NCBI GenBank assembly: GCA_964019165.1
Contig: OZ025273.1
Location: 14,366,714 to 14,430,713 of the forward strand
From: Mastigias papua
Taxonomy: Eukaryota > Cnidaria > Scyphozoa > Rhizostomeae > Mastigiidae
Direction of reading: 5' to 3'
Length of the DNA stretch: 64,000 nucleotides
Shown: piece after piece, positions 36,501-49,500 of the stretch
Layout of the letters: each line of letters begins with the position of its first letter
How positions within the stretch are numbered: position 1 is the first letter of the stretch
The notes under the pieces: generated by a model
The model's database searches: none
What the model was told of the DNA's origin: nothing
Seen by the model: only the letters and a program-made list of their open reading frames with translations
Program-made: the position numbers and the translations under genes

Positions 36501-39500
36501 TGCATTACTGCAATGATGTCAGTAGTTTAGCTACATGTGTCTACTCAGAAGAGTGTTAGTACTCGTTTTTAGACTATCTACAGCATTAAATTACGTTGCA
36601 TGTTGTAAAAAACCACAGTGTGGAAACAAATAAGATAACTCTAAATACATGGTCCATAAATTGAAAACAATTATCTAAGTATATGTCTGCAATCAAACTA
36701 GCACTTATGATACTGTTTGACCACCACATCTCTGTTCAATCTTGTTTTCTCAGTGTTTGCATACTTGGTCAGTTTTGGCCAACTATACATAATAACACTT
36801 ATACATATACTGCTGTATGTAGAAAATTGATATCAAGCGCATATAACACAAGGAAGACAGATCTATTACATGCATAGCTCCATTGATGTCAGTAGTTTAG
36901 CCACACTCTCACTACTCAAAATAGTGTTAGTACTCGATGTTAGACTATATGCAGCATTAAACCAGCTTGCAAGTTGTAAAAAGACCACTCTATGCAAACA
37001 CTTAAGATAACTCTAAATACATGTGTCATACGTCCACAATATACTCTAAGCACATTTCTACAGTGAAAATAGCACTTATGATACTGATTGACTACCACAT
37101 CTCTGTTCAGTGTTGTTGTCTCAGTGTTTGCACACTTTGGCAGTTTAGGCCCACTATACGTAATAACACCTAGTGATATACTGCTGTATGTAGAAAATTG
37201 ATATAAAGCGCTTGTAATGCAATGAAGACATGGCTTTACATGCATTACTTCACAGATGTCAGTAGTGTAGCCACACTCTTCTACTAAAAACAGTGATAGT
37301 ACTCGTTTTTAAACTATCTGCAGCATTAAACTACCTTACATGGTGTACAAAGTCCACTAGGATTGGAAACACCATAACTCTAAGTACATAGTCTATAAGT
37401 CCACAACATAATCTAAGCATATGTCTGTCATGAAAATAGCACTTATGATACTGTTCGACCATCACATCTGTGTCCATTCTTGTTTTCTCAGTGTTTGGAT
37501 ACTTAGGCAGTGTGGGCCCACTATACCTAATAAAACCTATACATATACCGCTGTATGAAAAATCTTGATAAGCCCCTGTTACATAAGGAAGACATATCTT
37601 TTACATGCATTACTACACTGATGTCAGTAGTTTAGCCACACTCTCACTACTAAAAATAGTTTTAGTACTCGATTGTAGACTATATGAAGCAATAACCCAG
37701 CTTGGAAGTTGTAAAAAGACCAGTGTGTCCAAACAATGTAGATATCTCTGACTACATGTTCCATAAGTCCACAACATAATCTAAGAAAATTTCAAAAATG
37801 CACATAGCACTTATGATACTGTTTGAGCACCACATCTGTGCTCATTCTTGTTGTCTCAGTGTTTGTATTCTTAGGCAGTTTAAGCCCACTATGCGCAATG
37901 ACACCTAAACATATACTGCTGTATATAGACGATTGATTTAAAGCGCTTGTAACACAAGACAGACATATCTTTTACATGCATAGCTGAACTGATGTAAGTA
38001 GTTTAGAAACACTCTTCTACTCAAAATAGTGTAAGTACTCGATTTTAAAATATATGCAGCAATAAATTACCTTACATGTTGTACAAAGACCACAAGGAAT
38101 GGAAACACTTAACATAGCTCCAAGTACATATTGCACAAGTCCACAACATAATCTAAGCATATGTCTGTCATGACAATAGCACTTATGATACTGTTTGACC
38201 ACCACACCTCTGTTCATTCTTGTATACTCACTTTTTGAATACTTGGGCAAGTTAGGCCCTCAATATGTAATAACACATATACATATACTGCTGTATCTAG
38301 AAAATTGATATCAAGCGCTTGTAATAAAAGAAAGACGTATCTTTTACATGCATAACTGCACTGATATTAGTAGTATAGCCACACTCTTCTTCTCAAAATA
38401 GTGTTCGTACTCGATTATAGACTATATGGAGCAATAACCCAGCTTGCAAGTTGTAAGTAAAAAGACCACTGTGTGCAAACACGTAAGATAACTCTAAATA
38501 CATGTTCAATACATCCACAACATAATCTAAGGATATCTCTACAATGAAAATGGCACTTATGATACCGTTTGACCACCACATCGTTGTTCATTCTTGTTTT
38601 CTCAGAGTTTGCATACTTAGGCAGATTAGGCCCACTATACGTAACAACACATATACATATACTGCTGTATGTAGAAAATTGATATCAAGCGCTTGTTATA
38701 CAAGTAAGGCATATCTTTTACATGCATAGCTGCACTGATGTCAGTAGTTTAGGCACACTCTTCTTCTCGAAATAGTGTAAGTACTCGATGGTAGACTACA
38801 TGGAGCAATAACCCAGCTTGCAAGTTGTAAAAATACCAATATGTGCAAACACTTAATAGATCTCTAGATATATGGTATATAAGTCCACAACATAATCTGA
38901 TCGCATTTCTACAATGCACATAGCACTTATGATACTGTTTGACCACCATGTCTGTGTTCATTCGTGTTTTCTCAGTGTTTGCATACTTTTGCAGTGTATG
39001 CCCACTCTAAGTAATAACACGTATACATATACTGCTGTATGTAGAAGCTTGATATCAAGCGCTTGTACTGCACGGAAGACATATCTCTTACATGCATAGC
39101 TGCACTGATGTCAATATTTTAGCGACATTGTTCTACTCTAAGAAGTGTTAGTACTCGATATTAGACTATATGGAGCAATAACCCAGCTTGGAAGTTTGTA
39201 AAAAGACCAGTGTGTGCAAACACTTTGGATATCTCTAAATACATATTCAATACGTCCACAACATAATATGAGGATATTTCTACAATGAAAATAGCACTTA
39301 TGATACTGTTTGAGCTCCAAATCTGTGTTCATTCTTGTTTTCTCCGCGTTTGCATACTTAGGCAGTTTAGGCCCACTATTCGTAATAACACAAATATATA
39401 TACTCCTGCATGTAGACAATTGATATCAAGCGCTTATAATAAAAGGAAGTCATATCTTTTACATGCATAGCTGCACTGATATCATTAGTTTAGCCACATT

Positions 39501-42500
39501 GGTCTACTCAAAATAGTGTTAGTACTCGATTTTATACTATATGGAGCAATAACCCAGCTTGCAAGTTGTAAATAGACCACTGTGAGCAAACACTTAAGAT
39601 AACTCTAAATACATGTTCTATACGTCCACAAGATAATCTGAGCACATTTCTACTATGAAAATTGCACTTATGATACTGTTTGACCACCACATCGTTGTTC
39701 AGTCTTGTTTTCTCAGTGTTTGCATACTTAGGTACTGTAGGCCCACTATTAGTAATAACACATATACATATACTGCTGTATGTAGAAAATTGATATTAAA
39801 CGCTTATAATACAAGTAAGACATATCTTTTACATGCATAGCTGAACTGATGTCAGTTGTTTAGCCATATTGGTCTACTCAAAAAAGTGTTAGTACTCCAT
39901 TTCAGACCATATGGAGGAATCACCCAGCTTGCAAGTTGTAAAAAGACCACTGTGTGCAAACGCTTAATAGATCTCTAGATATATGGTCTATAAGTCCACA
40001 ACATAATCTAAGAATATCTCTACAATGAAAATAGCACTTATGATACTGTTTGACCACCATATCTGTGTTCATTCTTGTTTTCTCAGCCTTTGGATATTTA
40101 GGCAGTTTATGCCCACTATATGTAATAATACATATATATATATACTGCTGTATGTAGACAACTGATATAAAGCGCTTATAATACAAGTAAGACACATCTT
40201 TTACATGGATAACTTCACTCATGTCAGTAGTTTAGCCACATTGGTCTACTAAAAATAGTGTTAGTACTCGATTTTATAGTATATGGAGCAATAACCCAAC
40301 TTGCAAGTTGTAAAAAGACCAGTGTGTGCAAGCACTTAAGATAACTCTAAATACATATTCTATACGTCCACAAGATAATCTGAGGATATTTCTACAATCA
40401 AAATAGCACTTGTGATATTGTTTCCTACCCATATCTGTGTTCATTCTTCTTTTCTCAGTGTTTGCATAGTTAGGCAGTTTAGGCCCATTATACGTAATAA
40501 CATATTTACATATACTGCCGTATGTAGACAATTGATATAAAGCGCTTGTAATACAAGAAAAGGATATCTTTACATGCATAACTGCACTGATGTAAATAGT
40601 TTAGCCACATTGTTGTACTAAAAATAGTGTTAGTACTCGATTTTATACTATATGGAACAATAACCCAGCTTGCAAGTTGTAAGTAAAAAGACCACTGTGA
40701 GCAAACACGTAAGATAACTCTAATTACATGTCCTATACGTCCACAAGATAATCTGAGGATATTTCTACAATGAAAATAGCACTTATGATACTGTTTGACC
40801 ACCATATCTGTGTTCATTCTTGTTTTCTCAGTGTTTGCATACTTAGGCAGTTTAGGCCCATTATACGTAATAATACATTTACATATACTGCTGTATGTAG
40901 AAAATTGATATCAAGCGCTCATAATACAAGTAAGACATATCTTTTACATGCATAACCTCACTCATGTCAGTAGTTTAGTCACATTGATCTACTCAAAATA
41001 GTGTTAGTACTCGATTTTAGACTATATGGAGCAATAACCCAACTTGCAAGTTGTAAAAAGACCACTGTGTGCAAACACTTAAGATAACTCTAAATACATG
41101 TTCTATACGTCCACAAGATAATCTGAGCACATTTCTACAACGGAGATAGCACTTATAATATTTTTTGACCACCATATCTGTGTTCATTCTTGTTTTCTCA
41201 GCGTTTGCATACTTAGACAGGTTAGGCCAACTATACGTAATAATACATATACATATACTGCTGTATGTAGAAAATTTATATCAAGCGCTTATAATACAAG
41301 TAAGACATATCTCTTACATGCATAACTTCACTCATGTCAGTGGTTTAGCCACATTGGTCTACTCAAAATATTGTTAGTACTCAAATTTATACTATATGGA
41401 GCAATATCCCAGGTTTCAAGTTGTAAGTAAAGAGACCACTGTGAGCAAACACTTAAGATAACTCTAAATACATGTTCTATACGTCCACAACATAATCTGA
41501 GGATATTTCTAAAATGCACATGGGACTTACGATACTGTTTGACAACAACATCGTTGTTCATTCTTGTTCTCTCAGCTTTTGCATACTTAGGCAGTTTAGG
41601 CCCACTATATGTAATAACACATATACATATAGTTCTGTATGTAGAAAATTGATATCAAGCGCTTATAATACAAGTAAGGCATATCTTTTACATGCATAGC
41701 TTAACTGATGTCAGTAGCTTAGCCACATTGGTCTACTAAAAATAGTGTTAGTACTCGATTGTATTCTATATGGAGCAATAACCCAACTTGCAAGTTGTAA
41801 AAAGACCACTGTGAGCAAACACTTAAGATAACTCCAAATACAGGTTCTATACGTCCACAAGATAATCTGAGGATATTTCTACAATGAAAATAGCACTTAT
41901 GATACTGTTTGACCACCATATCTGTGTTCATTCTTGTTTTCTCAGTGTTTGCATACTTAGGCAGTTTAGGCCCACTATATATAATAACACATATACATAT
42001 ACTGCTGTATGTAGAAAATTGATATCAAGCGCTTATAATACAAGTAAGACATATCTTTTACATCCATAACCTCACTCATGTCAGTACTTTAGTCACATTG
42101 ATCTACTCAAAATAGTGTTAGTACTCGATTGTATACTATATGGCGCAATAACCCAGCTAGCAAGTTGTAAACAGACCACTGTGAGCAAACACGTAAGATA
42201 TCTCTAAATACATGTTCTATACGTCCACAAGATAATCTGAGGCTATGTGTACAATAAAAATAGCACTTATGATACTGTTTGACCACCATATCTGTGTTCA
42301 TTCTTGTGTTCTCAGTGTTTGCATACTTAGGCAGTTTAGGCCCATTATACCTAATAATACATTTACATATACTGCTGTATGTAGAAGATTGATATCAAGC
42401 GCTCATAATACAAGTAAGACATATCTTTTACATGCATAACCTCACTCATGTCAGTAGTTTAGTCACATTGATCTACTCAAAATAGTGTTAGTACTCGATT

Positions 42501-43140
42501 TTAGACTATATGGAGCAATAACCCAGCTAGCAAGTTGTAAAAAGACCACTGTGAGCAAACACGTAAGATATCTCTAAATACATGGTCTATACGTCCACAA
42601 GATAATCTGAGGCTAAGTCTACAATGAAAATAGCACTTATGATACTGTATGACCACCATATCTGTGTTCATTCTTGTTTTCTCAGTGTTTGCATACTTAG
42701 GCAGTTTAAGCCCATTATACGTAATAACACATATACATATACTGCTGTATGTAGGAAATTGATATCAAGCGCTTATAATACAAGTAAGACATATCTTTTA
42801 CATGTCTAACTGCACAGATGTCAGTAGTTTAGCCACATTGGTCTACTGAAAATAGTGTTAGTACTCGATTTTAGACTATATGGAGCAATAACCCAACTTG
42901 CAAGTTGTAAAATGACCACTGAGAGCAAACACTTAAGATAACTCTAAATACATGGTCTATACGTCCACAAGATAATCTGAGGATATTTCTACAATGCACA
43001 TAGCACTTATGATTCTGTTTGACCACCATATTTGTGTTGATTCTTGTTTTCTCAGAGTTTGCATATTTAGGCAGTTTAGGCCCATTATACGTATTAACAC
43101 ATATACATATACTGCTGTATGTAGAAAATTGATATCAAGC

Positions 43141-45360
43141 GCTTATGATAGAAGTAAGACATTTATATTACGTGCATAGCTGTACTGATGTCAGTAGTTT
43201 AGCCACATTGGTCTACTAAAAATAATGGTAGTACTCGATTTTAGACTATATCGAGCAATAACCCAGCTTGCAAAGTGTACAAAGAGAACTGTGTGCAAAC
43301 ACTAAAGATATCTCTAAATACATGTTCTATAGGTCCACAAGATAATCTAAGGATAAGTCTACAATACACATAGCACTTATGATACTGTTTGACCACCAAT
43401 CCCCTGTTCAATCTTGTGTTCTCGGTGTTTAGATACTTATGCAGTTCAGGCCCACTATAAGTAATAACACATATACATATACTGCTGTATGTAGAAAATT
43501 GATATCAAGCGCTTATAATACAAGTAAGACATATAGTTTACATGTATAGCTGCACTGATGTCAGTAGTGTAGCTACATTGGTCTACTCAAAATAGTGTTA
43601 GTACTCGATTTTAGACTATATGGAACAATAACCCAGCCTTCAAGTTGTAAAGCGACCACTGTGAGCACACACTTAAGATAACGCTTAATAGATGTTCTAT
43701 ATGTCTACAACATAATCTGAGCACAGTTCTACAATGAAAATAGCACTTATGATACTGTTTGACCACCATTTGTGTGCTCATTCTTGTTTTCTCAGTGTTT
43801 GCATACTTATGCAGTTTAGGCCCACTATAAGTACTAACACAGATACATATTCTGCTGTATGTAGAAAATTGGTATCAAGCGCTTATAATACAAGTAAGAC
43901 ATAACCTTTACATGCATTACTGCACTGATGTCAGTAGTTTAGCCACAGTGTTCAACTCAACATAGTGTTAGTAGTCGAATGTACAATATATGGAGCAATA
44001 ACCCAGCTTGCAAGCTGTAAAAAGACCAGTGTGTGCAAACACTTAAGATAACTCTAAATACATGTTCTATACCTTCACAACATAAGCTAATGATATTTCT
44101 ACAACGGAGATAGCACTTATAATACTTTTTGACCACCATATCTGTGTTCAATCTTGTTTTCTCAGTGTTTGCATACTTATGCAGTTAGGCCTACTGTAAG
44201 TAATAACACATATACATATACTGCTGTATGTAGAAAATTGATATCAAGCGCTTATGATAGAAGTAAGACATTTATATTACGTGCATAGCTGTACTGATGT
44301 CAGTAGTTTAGCCACATTGGTCTACTAAAAATAATGGTAGTACTCGATTTTAGACTATATCGAGCAATAACCCAGCTTGCAAAGTGTACAAAGAGAACTG
44401 TGTGCAAACACTAAAGATATCTCTAAATACATGTTCTATAGGTCCACAAGATAATCTAAGGATAAGTCTACAATACACATAGCACTTATGATACTGTTTG
44501 ACCACCAATCCCCTGTTCAATCTTGTGTTCTCGGTGTTTAGATACTTATGCAGTCCAGGCCCACTATAAGTAATAACACATATACATATACTGCTGTATG
44601 TAGAAAATTGATATCAAGCGCTTATAATACAAGTAAGACATATAGTTTACATGTATAGCTGCACTGATGTCAGTAGTGTAGCTACATTGGTCTACTCAAA
44701 ATAGTGTTAGTACTCGATTTTAGACTATATGGAACAATAACCCAGCCTTCAAGTTGTAAAGCGACCACTGTGAGCACACACTTAAGATAACGCTTAATAG
44801 ATGTTCTATATGTCTACAACATAATCTGAGCACAGTTCTACAATGAAAATAGCACTTATGATACTGTTTGACCACCATTTGTGTGCTCATTCTTGTTTTC
44901 TCAGTGTTTGCATACTTATGCAGTTTAGGCCCACTATAAGTACTAACACAGATACATATTCTGCTGTATGTAGAAAATTGGTATCAAGCGCTTATAATAC
45001 AAGTAAGACATAACCTTTACATGCATTACTGCACTGATGTCAGTAGTTTAGCCACAGTGTTCAACTCAACATAGTGTTAGTAGTCGAATGTACAATATAT
45101 GGAGCAATAACCCAGCTTGCAAGCTGTAAAAAGACCAGTGTGTGCAAACACTTAAGATAACTCTAAATACATGTTCTATACCTTCACAACATAAGCTAAT
45201 GATATTTCTACAACGGAGATAGCACTTATAATACTTTTTGACCACCATATCTGTGTTCAATCTTGTTTTTTCAGTGTTTGCATACTTATGCAGTTAGGCC
45301 TACTGTAAGTAATAACACATATACATATACTGCTGTATGTAGAAAATTGATATCAAGCGC
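43141..45360 (+). repeat. Tandem duplication of a three-monomer block (about 1,109 bp) in subfamily A
   Basis: 43,141-44,250 and 44,251-45,360 are nearly identical over three consecutive monomers, with only a few differences (for example near 43,447 versus 44,556). This is a recent multimer duplication. Confidence 0.9.
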
Positions 45361-46155
45361 TTATAATACAAGCAAGACATATCTTTTACATACATAGCTT
45401 CACTGATGTCAGTAGTTTAGCCACATTGTTCAACTCAACATAGTGTTAGTACTCGAGTTTAGCATATATGGACCAGTAACCCAGTGTACAAACACTTTAG
45501 ATATATCTAAATACATGTTCCAACAGTCCACAACATAATCTGAGCACATGTCTGCAATAAAAATAGGATTTATGAAACTGTTTGACCATTTTATCTGTGT
45601 TCAGTCTCGACTTCTCAGTGTTTGCATACTTAGGCAGGTTAGGCCCACTATACGTAATAACACATATACATATACTGCTGTATGTAGAAAATTGATATCA
45701 AGGGCTTATAATACGATTAAGACATATCTTTTACATGCATAACTTCACTGATGTCAGTAGTATAGCCACATTGTTCAACTCGACATAGTGTTAGTACTCG
45801 AGTTTAGAATATATGGACAAGTAACCCAGTGTACAAACACTTAAGATATATCTAAATACATGTTCCAACAGTCCACAAGATAATCTGAGCGCATGTCTGC
45901 AATAAAAATAGCACTTATGAAACTGTTTGAACATTTTATCTGTGTTCAGTCTTGACTTCTCAGTGTTTGCATACTTAGGCAGGTTAGGCCCACTATACGT
46001 AATAACACATATACATATACTGCTGTATGTAGAAATTTGATATCAAGGGCTTATAATACGATTAAGACAAATCGTTTACCTGCATAACTGCACTGATATC
46101 AGTAGTTTAACCACATTGGTCTACTCAAAATAGTGTTAGTACTCGATTTTAGACT

Positions 46156-46560
46156 ATACACAGCTTTAAAGTACTTTACATGTGGTAAACCTGACACTAC
46201 TATGCAAGGCCTACAATCACTTTAATTACGTGTGTCATAGCTCCAAAACATACTATAAGTAAATTTCTACAGTCAATCTATTATTTATAATATCATATGA
46301 CCGCCAGATCAGTGGTCATAGCTGTATTGTCAGACTTTGCACACAGACATATTTTCCGCCGGTCATTGGCCTAAAGTACGTTTGTGGGAAAAGTCTGACT
46401 ATACAGCAATGACCACTAGTCTGATGGTCATATCATATTATAAATGACAGATTCACTGTACACATATGCTTAGATTATGTTTTGGAGCTATGACACACGT
46501 ACTTATAGTGATTGTAGGCCTTGCATAGTATTGTCAGTTTTGCCACATGTAAAGCACTTT
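46156..46560. repeat. Head-to-head junction of satellite subfamilies, long imperfect palindrome
   Basis: About 200 bases to the left of 46,364 are B-type sequence in A orientation, and the bases to the right are B-type in the opposite orientation. GTCAGAC at 46,329-46,335 pairs with GTCTGAC at 46,393-46,399; pairing extends outward, with substitutions, to about 46,160 and 46,560. The middle 30-50 bases are not clearly satellite. Confidence 0.88.
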
Positions 46561-49500
46561 AAAGCTGTATATAGTGTAAAAACAAAGACTAAGGCTAATT
46601 TGAGTAGGAAACATTGGCTAAACTACTGGCATCGGTGCAAGCATAGATGTAAAAGACGTTTAATGCTTGAGATTGACGCACTTACACTCAATTTCAATCA
46701 TACGACAGTATATGCACACGTTGTGCTTACTTGTTATGGGCCTAAAATACGTATGTGTGCAAAGTCTGAGAATACAGCAATGACCACTGATCTGATGCTC
46801 ATATCATATTATAAATGCTAGATTCACTATAGAAATATGCTCAGATTATGTTTTGGAGCTATGACACACGTACTTATAGTGATTGTAGGCCTTGCATAGT
46901 ATTGTCAGTTTAGCCACATGTAAAGCACTGTAAAGCTGTATATAGTGTAAAAACACAGACTAAGGCTAATGTGATTCGGAAACATTGGCTGAACTACTGG
47001 AATTGGTGCAAGCTTAGATGTAAATGACTGTTAATGCATGAGATTGACGCACTTGCACTCAATTTCAGTCATTCAACAGTATATGCACACATTGTGATTG
47101 CTTTTGACTGGCCTTAAATACGTATGGGTGCAAAGTCTGACAATACAGCAATGACCACTGATCTGATGGTCATACCATATTATAAATGCTATATTCACTA
47201 TAGAAATATGCTTAGATTATGTTTTGGAGCTATGACACACGTACTTATAGTGATTGTAGGCCTTGCATAGTATTGTCAGTATTGCCACATTTAACGCACT
47301 TTAAAGCTGTATATTGCGTAAAGACACAGACTAAGGCTAATGTGAGTCGGAAACATTGGCTAAACCACTGCAATTGATGCCAGCATAGATGTAAAAGACG
47401 TTTAATACATGAGATTGACACACTTGCATTCAATGTCAGTCATTAGACAGTATATGCACACATTGTGATTGCCTTTGACTGGCCTTAAATACGTATTTGT
47501 GCAAAGTCTGACAATACAGCAATGACCACTGACCTGATGCTCATATCATATTATAAATGCTAGATTCACTGTAAAAATATGAATAAATTATGTTTTGGAG
47601 CTATGACACACGTACTTATAGCGATTGTAGGCCTTGCATAGTATTGTCAGTTTTGCCACATGTAAAGCACTTTAAAGCTGTATATAGTGTAAAAACAAAG
47701 ACTAAGGCTAATTTGAGTACGAAACATAGGCTAAACTACTGGAATCGGTGCAAGCAAAGATGTAAAAGACGTTTAATGCTTGAGATTGACGCACTTACAC
47801 TCAATTTCAATCATACAACAGTATTTGCACACGTTGTGCTTGCGTGTGACTGGCCTACACCACATATGTGTGCAAAGTCTGAGAATACAGCAATGACCAC
47901 TGATCTGATGCTCATATCATATTATAAATGCTATATTCACTATAGAAATATGCTTAGATTATGTTTTGGAGCTATGACACACGCACTTATAGTGATTGTA
48001 GGCCTTGCATAGTATTGTCAGTTTAGCCACACGTAAAGCACTGTAAAGCTGTATATAATGTAAAAACAAAGACTAAGGCTAATTTGAGTAGGAAACATAG
48101 GCTAAACTACTGGAATCGGTGCAAGCAAAGATGTAAAAGACGTTTAATGCTTGAGATTGAAGCACTTACACTCAATTTCAATCATACGACAGTATATGCA
48201 CATGTTGTGCTTGCTTGTTATGGGCCTAAAATACGTATGTGTGCAACGTCTGAGAATACAGCAATGACCACTGATCTGATGGTCATATCATATTATAAAT
48301 GCTAGATTTACTGTAGAAATATGCTTAGATTATGTGTTGGAGCTATAACACACGTACTTATAATGATTGTAGGCCTTGCATAGTATTGTCAGTTTTGCCA
48401 CATGTTAACCACGTTACAGCTGTATATAATGCAACAACAACGACTAAGGCTAATTTGAGTAGGAAACATAGGCTAAACTACTGGAATCGGTGCAAGCATA
48501 GATGTTAAAGACGGTTAATGCATTACATTGACGCACATCCACTCAAATTCAATCATACAACAGTATATGCACACATTGTGATTGCTTGTTATGGGCCTAA
48601 ATACGTATGTGTGCAAAGTCTGACAATACAGCAATGACCACTGATCTGATGGTCATATCATATTATAAATGCTAGATTTACTGTAGAAATATGCTTAGAT
48701 TATGTGTTGGAGCTATAACACACGTACTTATAGTGATTGTAGGCCTTGCATAGTATTGTCAGTTTAGCCACAGGTAAAGCACTCTAAAGCTAATTATAGT
48801 TTAAAAACACAGACTAAAGCTAATTTGAGTAGGAAACATTGGCTAAACTACTGGAATCGGTGCAAGCATAGATGTAAAAGACGTGTAATGCATGACATTG
48901 ACGCACTTCCACTCAAAGTCAATCATACAACAGTATATGCACATATTGTGATTGCTTTTGACTGGCCTAAATACGTATGTGTGCAAAGTCTGACAATACA
49001 GCAATGACCACTGATCTGATGGTCATATGATATTATAAATGCTAGATTCACTGTAGAAATATGCTTAGATTATGTTTTGGAGCTATGACACACGTACGTA
49101 TAGTGATTGTAGGCCTTGCATAGTATTGTCAGATTTGCCACATCTAAAGCACTTTAAAGCTGTATATAGTGTAAAAACACAGACTAAGGCTAATTTGAGT
49201 AGGAAACATTGGCTAAACTACTGGCATTGGTGCATGCATAGATGTAAAAGACGTTTAATGCATGACATTAGCGTACTTCCACTCAAATTCAATCATACAA
49301 CAGTATATGCACAAATTGTGATTGCTTGTGACTGGCCTAAAATACGTATGTGTGCAAAGTCTGAAAATACAGCAATGACCACTGATCTGATGGTCATATG
49401 ATATTATAAATGCTAGATTCACTGTAGAAATATGCTTAGATTATGTTTTGGAGCTATGACACACGTACTTATAGTGATTGCAGGCCTTGCATAGTATTGT

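Larger units (their letters stand above)
31851..46155 (+). repeat. Satellite array, subfamily A, about 370-bp monomer, roughly 36 units
   Basis: Tandem units share GCACTTATGATACTGTTTGA, then TGCTGTATGTAGAAAATTG and TTGATATCAAGCGCTTG. The period is about 370 bp (for example ATG positions 38,544, 38,914, 39,285 and 39,655). Units at the left end are most diverged and vary in length; those to the right are more alike. Open frames of about 61 residues recur once per unit on the plus strand but are not conserved in the inverted B half, so I do not call genes. The array is interrupted once, at 32,774-33,527. Confidence 0.95.

Noticed and set aside
32027..46000. Series of 60-100-residue ORFs in the A satellite as a gene family
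   Set aside because: They recur with the monomer period, differ in start and end, have no domain, and the homologous frame is not kept in B.
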